The position numbers and the translations under genes were made by a program. From Bacteroides sp. (GTDB lineage: Bacteria; Bacteroidota; Bacteroidia; Bacteroidales; SM23-62): a stretch of 35,501 nt of DNA. The notes beneath the pieces were generated by a model. That model worked only from the letters and a program-made list of their open reading frames with translations. It ran no database searches and had not been told where the DNA came from. Below are positions 18,125-27,392 of the stretch, one piece after another (the stretch's first letter is position 1; each line of letters starts with the position of its first letter). The DNA is taken from positions 1-35,501 of the forward strand of contig DAOWJB010000136.1 of the NCBI GenBank assembly GCA_030640625.1, written 5' to 3'.

Positions 18125-20542
18125 TCATTCATAACGCAGGCTGGATACCAGGTTACGGGAGGCAGCCTTCCAGGACTGGTAGCTGACCGTAAGCAGGCTG
18201 ACCAGGAGAAATCCTGCACCGGTCAGGAGCATGATCCACCATTTGATCTCAATGCGGTAGACAAAGTTCTCCAGCCAGGATTGAGCCAGGTACCAGGTAA
18301 CCGGGATCCCGATCAGAACGGCGACCAGGACCATTACCAGGAAATCCCTGTTCAACAGGATCAGAATGTTGCTAACCCTGGCTCCGTTCACTTTGCGGAT
18401 ACCGATCTCCCTGGTACGTGCCCCGGCCAGGTATCGCATCAGTCCCACCAATCCAAGGCAAGCAATGATCATGGTTAAAACAGATATGACACCAAGGATC
18501 CTGGCCTGGACGATCTCCCGCTGATAGGTATTCTCGTAGAGATCATCCACCAGGTCATAATTAAAAGGATAATCAGGATACAACGCATCCCATTTGTCGT
18601 TCACAAAGTCAACTGCAAACCGGAAGTTTTCAGCATCCACCCTGACGAGGAAGGTCCAGAACCAGATATGCTTCTGAAACATGACCATGGGTTTTAACTT
18701 CTGAGCCATGGTATAGAAATAGAAATCCTCTGTCACCCCGATGATCGATCCTCCTTTGAATATATCAGGCCAACCGAAGATCAGTTCAAAGGGTTGGCCG
18801 ATGGCCTGGTCGGGGGACTCAAATCCAAGCAGTTCAAGCGCTGTCTCATTGATGATGAAATGTTCCCTTGCCTCCATTCCGCCATAAGGTGGGAAACTCC
18901 TTCCGGCCAGCAGGTTTATCCCGAAAAAATCCAGAAAATTATCATCCACCGGGTAAACAGCAATAAACTGTTCCTTAAGAGATTCATCCATCCCATCCAT
19001 TTCAAAATGCATGGCATCCATCAACAGGTTTGAGGGTTCGTCCATGGAAGCACTGACCTCCCTGATCAATGGGTTCTCAAGTAATATTTCTTTGAAGAGC
19101 GTATACTTGTCAAGTGCAGGCCGGGGTAGATTTTTCATGACAATAATATCCTTTTCACCGCTCCCAATGCCTGATTGCAACATGAAACGCAATTGCAAAT
19201 TGATAAACAAAGTCATCAGTATCAGTATAACAGAAGCAGAAAACTGAATGACTATCAGCATCTTACGGCCTATTGTTCTGCGTCCGCTCTCCAATATGCC
19301 ATACCCTGTCAGGTAGAAAACCTTTCCGCTCAGGTAATGCAGCCTTTCCTTGATCCCCAGCATAAAGATCGGCAGCATGCCGATGAAAACACCCAGCAGT
19401 GATAGTAGTAAGATCAATCCTGTGATCTGTGCCCATACTGTAAGATTGTTGACCTGCAGGGAATAAGCAAAATAGTTATTGAACCATGGGACAGTCAATA
19501 AAATGATGATCAGGGCAAGGATGGCCGAGAAGAGATAAACCAGGGCGCACTCCCAGCCGACAAACCTGGCAATATCAGATATTCGTGCTCCATTTACCCG
19601 GTTCAGGAAAATGAATCGCATTTTTCCATTGATCATTGCCAGTTGAAGATTGGCGTTATTAATGAACACGATGATGAGGAATATGATACCCACGGCACCA
19701 AACACGTAGATATACAGAGCCTTGTTATTTTGTTCAATTTCCCTGTCCTTATCAGAATACAGATGAATATCTTTTACCTGCTGCAGATGGGGAGTCAGTT
19801 CTGCAACCTTGTCCTCTTCCATGTATTGTCCCAGGAACTCAGGAAATTTATCCAGCATATCCGCCGGATCGGTCCCACTTTCCAGCACGAAGTAAACAAA
19901 GGCCCAGCCCATATCCTCCGATGTGTAATCCACGGGAGCAAGCATATCGATTTTATAATGGGCGTTGACCGGTGAATCCTCCATGATCCCTGTGATGGTG
20001 AAATCATGGTAGGAGGTATCAAACTGATGGGCCGCCTGCAAAACTTGCCCGACCGGGTCCGAATCGCCGAAATAGGTTTCTGCGAGGCTTTCTGAGAGCA
20101 CCATGCTCTGGGGCTCACTGAGTACATAAGCAGGATTACCTCTCAGCAGGCGCTGTCCGAATACATCAAAATAAATACTGTCCGCCAGGTAAAACTGCCG
20201 GCTCATATATTTCTGTTCGTCTACTTTTATCCTAGAATTGCGCATGGACTGCAGTCTGACTATTGATTCAAGTTCAGGAAAGTAATCAACCATATCATCC
20301 GTCCAGGCCTGCCAGGTCCGGGCAAAATGAGAATGATGGTCCCCGCGTTGGAATTCCACAGTAAACCGGTACAGCCGGTCACCCCCGGGATGAAATCTGT
20401 CGTAGCTTGTCTCCAGGTTGATCCAGATAAGTATGTAGAAAACACTGGTAAAAGCAATGACCAGGCCTGCAATATTGATGAGGTGATAAAAAAGGTTCCG
20501 TCTGAAACTACGGAAAGTGTAACGGAGAATTAATCCAATCAT
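18125..20542 (-). CDS. ABC transporter permease, FtsX/MacB-PCD type
   Basis: Two MacB_PCD/FtsX repeats; LRYTFRSFRRNLFYHLINIAGLVIAF; GLMRYLAGARTREIGIRKVNGARVSNILILLNRDFLVMVLVAVLIGIPVTWYLAQSWL. ATG at 20542 preferred over TTG 20548. Confidence 0.92.
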   Translation of the reverse strand: MIGLILRYTFRSFRRNLFYHLINIAGLVIAFTSVFYILIWINLETSYDRFHPGGDRLYRFTVEFQRGDHHSHFARTWQAWTDDMVDYFPELESIVRLQSMRNSRIKVDEQKYMSRQFYLADSIYFDVFGQRLLRGNPAYVLSEPQSMVLSESLAETYFGDSDPVGQVLQAAHQFDTSYHDFTITGIMEDSPVNAHYKIDMLAPVDYTSEDMGWAFVYFVLESGTDPADMLDKFPEFLGQYMEEDKVAELTPHLQQVKDIHLYSDKDREIEQNNKALYIYVFGAVGIIFLIIVFINNANLQLAMINGKMRFIFLNRVNGARISDIARFVGWECALVYLFSAILALIIILLTVPWFNNYFAYSLQVNNLTVWAQITGLILLLSLLGVFIGMLPIFMLGIKERLHYLSGKVFYLTGYGILESGRRTIGRKMLIVIQFSASVILILMTLFINLQLRFMLQSGIGSGEKDIIVMKNLPRPALDKYTLFKEILLENPLIREVSASMDEPSNLLMDAMHFEMDGMDESLKEQFIAVYPVDDNFLDFFGINLLAGRSFPPYGGMEAREHFIINETALELLGFESPDQAIGQPFELIFGWPDIFKGGSIIGVTEDFYFYTMAQKLKPMVMFQKHIWFWTFLVRVDAENFRFAVDFVNDKWDALYPDYPFNYDLVDDLYENTYQREIVQARILGVISVLTMIIACLGLVGLMRYLAGARTREIGIRKVNGARVSNILILLNRDFLVMVLVAVLIGIPVTWYLAQSWLENFVYRIEIKWWIMLLTGAGFLLVSLLTVSYQSWKAASRNLVSSLRYE

Positions 20543-20606
20543 GCTCAAAAATAGATATCCTAATATACTAATCCTTCAGGTAAACGTTGTAATTTTATAA
20601 CAGCTT

Positions 20607-21365
20607 ATGAAGTTTAAAACAGGATTGGTTCTGAGTGGCGGAGGGACACGCGGGTTTGCCCATATTGGTGCCTTACAGGCCCTGGAAGAGGCCGGGATCC
20701 AGGTGGATGTGATCAGTGGTACCAGTGTAGGATCCATCGTGGGTGCCCTTTATGCAGATGGGCACAGTCCAACTCAGATGTTGGAACTCTTTCGTCAAAA
20801 CAAGGTCATACAATTAACCCGGCTGTCTCTGTTCAGCAATGGGATACTGTCTTTATCCGGACTTAAAAAAAAGCTCAATAAATACATCCGGGCCAGAACA
20901 TTTGAGGAATTGAAACGGCCATTATTCGTCACCATTACCAATATTCACAGGGGGGAGGTGGAATATGTGCATGAGGGTCCGCTGGCCGATATGATTGTTG
21001 CCTCGGCAACCATTCCAATCCTGTTTTCTCCGGTCAGGATAAACCAGGAACTGTACATCGACGGGGCAGTGATCGATAATTTTCCTGTAAAGCCTATCAG
21101 GCAGCTATGCGAGAAGATCATTGGCATTAATATTATGCCGCACAGCCGGATACAGAAGATCCGGGGTATCAGGGATGTAGCCATGAGAACCTTCCAGTTA
21201 TATGTATATGCCATGAACCGTAACAGTTCAGCAGAATGCGATTTGCTGATCGAGCCCATGGACATTGCCGGTTTTGGATACCTGGGAAGCAAACGGGGGA
21301 TGGAAATGTACCGGCTGGGCTACGATGCTGCCAAAAAGCAGCTTGATACATTCAAAAATTGGTGA
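20607..21365 (+). CDS. Patatin-like phospholipase family protein
   Basis: GLVLSGGGTRGFAHIGALQALEEAG (oxyanion loop), SGTSVGSIVGALYADG (GxSxG), YIDGAVIDNFPV (Asp of the dyad). Confidence 0.95.
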   Translation: MKFKTGLVLSGGGTRGFAHIGALQALEEAGIQVDVISGTSVGSIVGALYADGHSPTQMLELFRQNKVIQLTRLSLFSNGILSLSGLKKKLNKYIRARTFEELKRPLFVTITNIHRGEVEYVHEGPLADMIVASATIPILFSPVRINQELYIDGAVIDNFPVKPIRQLCEKIIGINIMPHSRIQKIRGIRDVAMRTFQLYVYAMNRNSSAECDLLIEPMDIAGFGYLGSKRGMEMYRLGYDAAKKQLDTFKNW

Positions 21366-21408
21366 TGGAAGTCATCATTTGATACCTCAATTGTCCCCTT
21401 TAATCTCC

Positions 21409-21417
21409 TATTTTTAC
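21409..21417 (+). promoter_or_regulatory. Candidate Bacteroidota -7 box (TATTTTTAC) upstream of the hybrid kinase
   Basis: TAnnTTT-like element 22 nt before the ATG, with TTG at 21391-21393 as a possible -33 element; weak consensus evidence only. Confidence 0.35.
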
Positions 21418-21438
21418 GCCTTGTCCTGATGAGATTGC

Positions 21439-24135
21439 ATGGATAATTCCACTACCAAAGATAATTCGCATGCCTGTGCTGAATTGCAAAAGGCCAAAGA
21501 CAGGCTGGATAGCATATTTGCCGCCGCCCCGGTAGGTATTGGCCTGGTCCAGGACCGGGTAATCAAGGAAGTAAATCCATTTTTCTGTCATATGCTGGGA
21601 TATCAGCCGGAGGAGCTGATCGGTCAGAATGCCCGGATCTTATATGCGAGTGATAAAGAATATGAACGGATTGGCAAAACCAAATATGCGGACATCTCCA
21701 AACACGGAAAAGGAAGCATAGAAACCCAGCTGGTCAGGAAGGACGGAAAGATACTGGATATTCTGGTGAGTTCTGTTCCGCTCGACCCTTCAGACCTTTC
21801 CGCCGGAGTGACATTTACGGCCCTTGATATTACTGGACAGAAGTGGACCGAAAAAGCCCTGGTTGATAGCGAGCAACGCTCCAGGAATTTTCTGGAGACC
21901 TCCCCGATGGGAATATTCATTTACCGGGTGAATGAAGCCGGAGAACTCATCCTGCTGGAAGCGAATCCTGCCACCCGGCGTATCCTGGGATTTGATACTC
22001 AGCTTTATCTGGGAAAGCGCATTCAGGATATCTTCCCAAATGTGTTTGGGACCGACCTTCCGGAAAGATCTAAAAATGCCGCACTGACAGGTGAATCCTG
22101 GAGTACCACTGATCTCAACTACAAGGATAACCAGATTGCCGGCGCTTATGATATTATTGCCTTCCAAATTGCACCCGGGCAGGTGGCCGTTAAGTTTTCT
22201 GATGTCACGGAGCGCAAACTGACCGAGCTGAAATTACAGCAGAGCGAGGAAAAGCACCGTACGATCTTCCAGAATATCCAGGACGTATATTTTGAAATGG
22301 CCCCTGACACAACCATCCTCGAGGTTAGTCCCTCGATATCTAAAATTTCCCAGTACAGGCGCGAGGATCTGATCGGCAAATCAATTGACCATCTGGTTGT
22401 GGACGAAAAAATCAAGAATACCTTTTTAAGTCTGCTCTTTGAGAGAGGGGAACTGAAGGATTTTGATGTTCCGCTGAAGGACAGGGACAACCGGTTGATT
22501 TATTGTTCAGTGAATATTAAAATTGAGATGGGATCGGACGGAACACCCATCAAGGTGATCGGCTCCCTGAGAGATATTACAGAGCGAAAAAAGGCAAGAG
22601 AACATATTTCCAAACTCGAGAGAGCCGTGGAACAAAGTCCATCTTCAATTGTGATCACGGACCTTGAAGGCAACATCGAATACGTTAATCCCAGGTTCAC
22701 CGAAATCACGGGGTATTCGAAAGAGGAAGCCCTCGGCCAGAATCCGAGCATCATGAAATCAGGGGAACATGATAAGGATTTTTATAAGGACCTCTGGGAT
22801 TCCATCCGAACCGGAAATGAATGGCGCGGAGAATTCCTCAACAAGCGGAAGGATGGAACAACCTTCTGGGAAATGGCCTCCATCTCTCCCGTCAGGAATG
22901 ATTTGAATAAGATCACGCATTATATTGCGATCAAAGATGACATAACGGAAAGAAAACAAATAGAGCAACAGTTGGTGGAAGCCAAGGAGAAAGCAGAGGA
23001 ATCTGACCGGCTGAAATCCGCTTTCCTTGCCAATATGTCACATGAGATCCGCACCCCCATGAATGCCATACTGGGTTTCTCAGAAATACTGCAGCATGAG
23101 GGTATCAAGCCAGAAGACAGGAAAGAATATATCAAATTGATCAATGATAAGGGGAATGATCTGATGAACATCATTTCTGACCTCATCGATATCAGCCGTA
23201 TTGAGGCCGGAGATATGAAACTGGTAAAAACCCATATCAGGGTCAAGGACCTGATCCTTGAGATCTACCAGCAACTGAAAAAGGAAAAAGCCCTCAAAGG
23301 AAAAGAACAGGTTCAGATCCGGCACCAGATCCGGCAGGATGCTGAATATTATATCCTTTCAGACAAAAACCGGCTGCGTCAGGTCTTCAGCAATCTCCTG
23401 GGCAACGCCTTAAAATTTACGAATGAAGGTTTTATAGAATTGGGTTACGAAATTGAAAATGGCCTGGTCCGGTTTCATGTAAAAGACAGTGGTATTGGGA
23501 TTACGCCTGAAAATCAGAAGATCATTTTTGAACGCTTCCGGCAGGAAGATAACACCTATACCCGGAAATATGGAGGAACCGGACTGGGACTTGCCATTTC
23601 AAAACAGATTGTAGAGCTGCTGGGTGGTGATATACGGGTGGAATCAAAACCGGAACAGGGAGCCAGTTTTTATTTCACTATTCCTCTCGAGAAGACTGCC
23701 GAACCTGTTCCCGCAATTTCAACAAACAAGCATACCCAATACCAGAACAATCTGAAGCTGGATACCAAAAAGATCCTGATCGCTGAAGACGACAGCTCCA
23801 ATTACATGTTCCTGGAATCCCTCCTGCGATCGACCAAAGCCAAATTAATCTGGGCTCGCAACGGCTTCCATGCCGTTGAAATGCATGCAGATCATAAAGA
23901 TATTGATTTGATATTAATGGATATCAGGATGCCTGAGATGAACGGCTTACTCGCAACGGAAAAGATCAGGAGCAGCGATCAGTGTATTCCTATTATTGCC
24001 CTGACCGCGTTTGCTTTCGCAGATGACCGGGAGAAATCACTCGAAGCCGGATGCAACGAGCATATTTCAAAACCCGTCAAGATAGAAGAGTTGAAACGGG
24101 TGCTGCAGAAGTACCTGGGAGGAACTCATCCCTGA
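21439..24135 (+). CDS. PAS-domain hybrid sensor histidine kinase with C-terminal REC
   Basis: Four PAS segments; HisKA SAFLANMSHEIRTPMNAILGFSEIL; HATPase GGTGLGLAISKQIVELLGG; REC KILIAEDDSSNYMF...DLILMDIRMPEMNG...IIALTAFAF...ISKPV. Confidence 0.95.
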   Translation: MDNSTTKDNSHACAELQKAKDRLDSIFAAAPVGIGLVQDRVIKEVNPFFCHMLGYQPEELIGQNARILYASDKEYERIGKTKYADISKHGKGSIETQLVRKDGKILDILVSSVPLDPSDLSAGVTFTALDITGQKWTEKALVDSEQRSRNFLETSPMGIFIYRVNEAGELILLEANPATRRILGFDTQLYLGKRIQDIFPNVFGTDLPERSKNAALTGESWSTTDLNYKDNQIAGAYDIIAFQIAPGQVAVKFSDVTERKLTELKLQQSEEKHRTIFQNIQDVYFEMAPDTTILEVSPSISKISQYRREDLIGKSIDHLVVDEKIKNTFLSLLFERGELKDFDVPLKDRDNRLIYCSVNIKIEMGSDGTPIKVIGSLRDITERKKAREHISKLERAVEQSPSSIVITDLEGNIEYVNPRFTEITGYSKEEALGQNPSIMKSGEHDKDFYKDLWDSIRTGNEWRGEFLNKRKDGTTFWEMASISPVRNDLNKITHYIAIKDDITERKQIEQQLVEAKEKAEESDRLKSAFLANMSHEIRTPMNAILGFSEILQHEGIKPEDRKEYIKLINDKGNDLMNIISDLIDISRIEAGDMKLVKTHIRVKDLILEIYQQLKKEKALKGKEQVQIRHQIRQDAEYYILSDKNRLRQVFSNLLGNALKFTNEGFIELGYEIENGLVRFHVKDSGIGITPENQKIIFERFRQEDNTYTRKYGGTGLGLAISKQIVELLGGDIRVESKPEQGASFYFTIPLEKTAEPVPAISTNKHTQYQNNLKLDTKKILIAEDDSSNYMFLESLLRSTKAKLIWARNGFHAVEMHADHKDIDLILMDIRMPEMNGLLATEKIRSSDQCIPIIALTAFAFADDREKSLEAGCNEHISKPVKIEELKRVLQKYLGGTHP

Positions 24136-24851
24136 TTGTTCTGACTTCTTCGCTGAAGATGATTCAATAATTTTTCCCTGTAGGATTGGCCCACCGGAAT
24201 ATCCTGCTCCCCTATCCGCAGCCTGTTGCCTTCTAAAAAGCGGATCTTGTCCAACGCAATAATATAAGACCGGTGAACCCTCAGGAATAGCGCTTCCGGA
24301 AGCGATTGTTCCAGGTTCTTCAATGTATCATGAGTGGTAATGATCCCGGCCGGTGTATGGATCTTCACATAATCTCCCAGGGCCTCAAGGGACAGGATCT
24401 CTGACAATTGAAGCCTGTATATTTTCCCATCCGCTTTTACCATCAGGAATGAGGAATCCTCAATGGCAGCATCCACGGATTTCTTTACCTGCATTTCGTA
24501 ACGCTTGGACGCTTTATTAACCGATTTCATGAATCTCTCAAACGAAAATGGTTTTATCAGGTAATCAACGGCATCCAGCTCAAATCCCTCAACTGCAAAC
24601 TCAGGATAAGCCGTTGTAAAGATGATTTCGGGTGGATTTTCGAGGGTGCGTATCATGCTGATTCCCGACAATTTCGGCATATTAATATCGAGGAAAACAA
24701 TATGGATATCCTCCTTCTCCAATATCTCTATCGCATCAAAGGAACTGGAACAACTAGCCCTCAGATCCAGCATTGGACAATCTGAAATATACTTTTCAAG
24801 AATTTCCCTTGCCAGGGGTTCATCATCCACGATTATGCAAGAAAGGTTCAT
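24126..24851 (-). CDS. LytTR family DNA-binding response regulator
   Basis: REC: SCIIVDDEPLAREILEKYI...HIVFLDINMPKLSG...IIFTTAYPEFAVEGFELDAVDYLIKPFSFERF. LytTR: ILSLEALGDYVKIHTPAGIITTHDTLKNLEQSLPEALFLRVHRSYIIALDKI. Confidence 0.96.
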   Translation of the reverse strand: MNLSCIIVDDEPLAREILEKYISDCPMLDLRASCSSSFDAIEILEKEDIHIVFLDINMPKLSGISMIRTLENPPEIIFTTAYPEFAVEGFELDAVDYLIKPFSFERFMKSVNKASKRYEMQVKKSVDAAIEDSSFLMVKADGKIYRLQLSEILSLEALGDYVKIHTPAGIITTHDTLKNLEQSLPEALFLRVHRSYIIALDKIRFLEGNRLRIGEQDIPVGQSYREKLLNHLQRRSQNNQG

Positions 24852-25906
24852 GTTAACTCAAGCTCTAGTTTTACCTGGAAATCCTCTCCATTATCAAGGA
24901 TCTCGAGAAAGCTCCTATCAGGATAGAGCAATTCCAGCCTGCGCTTTACATTGGCCAGGCCGATCCCTGAGTTTTCCTGACCTTCAATTTCATCCACCTT
25001 CCCCTTATTATTCTCAAGTGACAGATTCAGTTGCCTGTCCCTGATCTCCAGGTGGATCCTCACATAACCTCCGGCCGGATCACCTTTCACGCCATGTTTA
25101 AAGCTATTCTCCACCAGGGGGAGGAATAACAGGGGGGCTATTTTCAGCTCGCCCGGTGAACCGTCCTTTGTGTATTCAATCTTTGACCGCTGGTCTGAGC
25201 GAAGCCTCTGCAAGGCAATATAATTCTCCAGAAAGTCAATCTCCTTCTGTAAAGATACCTTTTCCTCATTTGATTCATAGATCATGTATCTCATCAGGTC
25301 AGATAATTTCAGGATGGCAGCCGGAGCTTTTCCGGATCCACCCATGGCAAGCGAATAAATATTATTCAGGCTATTGAAAAGGAAATGTGGATTGATCTGT
25401 GATTTTAATGCCTTTAATTCAGATTCTACCTTCTCCTGCCTGATCCTCATGATCTGCTTTTCGGCCTGGCTCAGCAGGAACCATCCCTTTGACAGTTTCA
25501 ACAGGCTGGTTAGTGCCACATAGACAAATACGAATTTCAGGATATCCCCAATATCATAAAAAGAAATAAAATAATATCCCGGAAGGATCAGGTCCACCAG
25601 GTGATCAAAGGTGACCTGGTTAAACTGGGCACTGATATAGATAAGAGCAAGTATGCAAACAAAGTAAATCAGGTATCTCGCCTTCTGCAGGACCCTGGGG
25701 ATCAAAATCCAGATATTGACATAAACGGCGGTGACAAGGCTGACATGAAACAGTGCGGTATAGATGTAATCTATCTTCTCCACCTTATTGGAAGCAGAAA
25801 AAAAGTTCACCAGGAAAATGAATGATGCCATCCAGAACAGGACATGTTGCAACACCCTGTTTCCTGCCAGTTTCAGGAAAACCCTGCGAATGTTAGAGAT
25901 GAACAT
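24848..25906 (-). CDS. LytS-type sensor histidine kinase (His_kinase family) with N-terminal TM region
   Basis: LKALKSQINPHFLFNSLNNIYSLA; KIAPLLFLPLVENSFKHGV; GQENSGIGLANVKRRLELLYPD. ATGA overlap with the response regulator. Confidence 0.95.
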   Translation of the reverse strand: MFISNIRRVFLKLAGNRVLQHVLFWMASFIFLVNFFSASNKVEKIDYIYTALFHVSLVTAVYVNIWILIPRVLQKARYLIYFVCILALIYISAQFNQVTFDHLVDLILPGYYFISFYDIGDILKFVFVYVALTSLLKLSKGWFLLSQAEKQIMRIRQEKVESELKALKSQINPHFLFNSLNNIYSLAMGGSGKAPAAILKLSDLMRYMIYESNEEKVSLQKEIDFLENYIALQRLRSDQRSKIEYTKDGSPGELKIAPLLFLPLVENSFKHGVKGDPAGGYVRIHLEIRDRQLNLSLENNKGKVDEIEGQENSGIGLANVKRRLELLYPDRSFLEILDNGEDFQVKLELELT

Positions 25907-25940
25907 CTGGGTATAAATTTAGGAATAAGAAGGATTCCTA

Positions 25941-26576
25941 TCAAATACGCTTAAAGATATCTGGCTCCAGTATGGCATCTTCTTCATTTCCGTATTTTAT
26001 GACGAACTTCTGCAACTCTTTGGTACCGGCAGTGACCAGGATACCATTATCATGTCTGATGTGAGAGATCTTGATCCTGTTATGTTCAATTAACTCCTCT
26101 AGGTAGGATGGATCAAAGAAACTCAGGGAAAGGGAATCTTCCGTCACTTTTACCTTGGAGAAATTATTTGCCCCTATCATATGCCAGGAGAGGAAACCAT
26201 GATCCAGCTCATAATCCTCCGGGTAGTAATTTAAGTAGTATTGTCCGTCAAGCACAAGCATATGCAAAACAAATTCAGCTTCCAGGGTATCTCCTTCCGA
26301 TACTTCATATGCCATTAGACGATAGGTCTTCTTTTCATCTGCCGGAGACCAACCGGGTTTATCCCTGGGAGACCAGTCGGGATTGAATAATCCCTTGTCG
26401 GGAGTACGATCGAGCCGTTCTATAACCCAGATACCATTATCACCCCCATCCCAGGTACCTTCCAACCGTTCATCCGTGACCAGGTCCTTTTCAGTATACA
26501 GCGGGAACAGGGAAGGGATACAGGAACCGGCCAGTGCAGTCAGCATTCCAACTAATAAAATTATTCTTGCCTTCAT
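25941..26576 (-). CDS. Putative lipoprotein, tandem paralog B
   Basis: Lipobox-like ALAGSC; CIPSLFPLYTEKDLVTDERLEGTWDGGDNGIWVIERLD aligns with the adjacent gene; ends ...LQKFVIKYGNEEDAILEPDIFKRI. Confidence 0.8.
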   Translation of the reverse strand: MKARIILLVGMLTALAGSCIPSLFPLYTEKDLVTDERLEGTWDGGDNGIWVIERLDRTPDKGLFNPDWSPRDKPGWSPADEKKTYRLMAYEVSEGDTLEAEFVLHMLVLDGQYYLNYYPEDYELDHGFLSWHMIGANNFSKVKVTEDSLSLSFFDPSYLEELIEHNRIKISHIRHDNGILVTAGTKELQKFVIKYGNEEDAILEPDIFKRI

Positions 26577-26586
26577 ATGATAGATA

Positions 26587-27231
26587 TTAGTTCAATTCGA
26601 AGATGGATGAGAAATCTGGCACGCCGGCTTCCAGCTGCTTTCTTACCAGCGTATCAGGCTCAATGAAGGTGGTACTGTCATTGGCGAATTTTGTTATGAA
26701 TTTTTGCAGTTCCTCTGTTTTAGCTGTCAACAGATACCTGTCGTTGAGTTCAACATAGGATATTTTGATCCGGTTGGTTTCTATCAGGTCCTCCAGCCAA
26801 TCCAGATCAAAAAAATGCAGGATCAGATATCGATCCGTGATTTCTGCTTTAGCAAAAATGTGGGTCGGTACCAGGTGCATATCCAGGAATCCATGCCTGA
26901 TCTCATAATCTACAGGAAAAAAATCCATGTATAGATCTTCTCCTAATTTCAGCAGGTGCAGGGCGAAATCTTCTAGTTCATCGTCCTCTCTAACGGTCAG
27001 CTTATAGGTATATCCGCTGTTATAATGTTTCCATCCATCAGAGAAGTTTTTTTCAAATTTTGGATCCAGCCTCCGGATATTCCAGTACTCATTATCATCT
27101 GTTTCGTACAAGCCGTCCAGCCGCTTGTCTATGAGCAGGTCCTTAGTCCTGTACAGGGGATAAAGTGAAGGGATACAGGATACAACGATGCCTGTTAGTC
27201 CAACAATAAACAAAACAGTCCTGATCTTCAT
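26587..27231 (-). CDS. Putative lipoprotein, tandem paralog A
   Basis: Lipobox-like IVVSC; CIPSLYPLYRTKDLLIDKRLDGLYETDDNEYWNIRRLD; shared C-terminal ELQKFITKFAND...EPDTLVRK. Gap to paralog B is 10 nt. Confidence 0.8.
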   Translation of the reverse strand: MKIRTVLFIVGLTGIVVSCIPSLYPLYRTKDLLIDKRLDGLYETDDNEYWNIRRLDPKFEKNFSDGWKHYNSGYTYKLTVREDDELEDFALHLLKLGEDLYMDFFPVDYEIRHGFLDMHLVPTHIFAKAEITDRYLILHFFDLDWLEDLIETNRIKISYVELNDRYLLTAKTEELQKFITKFANDSTTFIEPDTLVRKQLEAGVPDFSSIFELN

Positions 27232-27392
27232 GACTTGGGTTATTATAGGTTACGGGATCAAAATAACGGCAGCCTGAAAGCAAATACTATTTTTTTCGAC
27301 GAACGTGACATAAAAGAAGGTGAAACGGGAAAAAGTATGGTTTTTCATATTAACTTTATAAATGTATTAGAGTAACCCTAAAACCAAGCACC

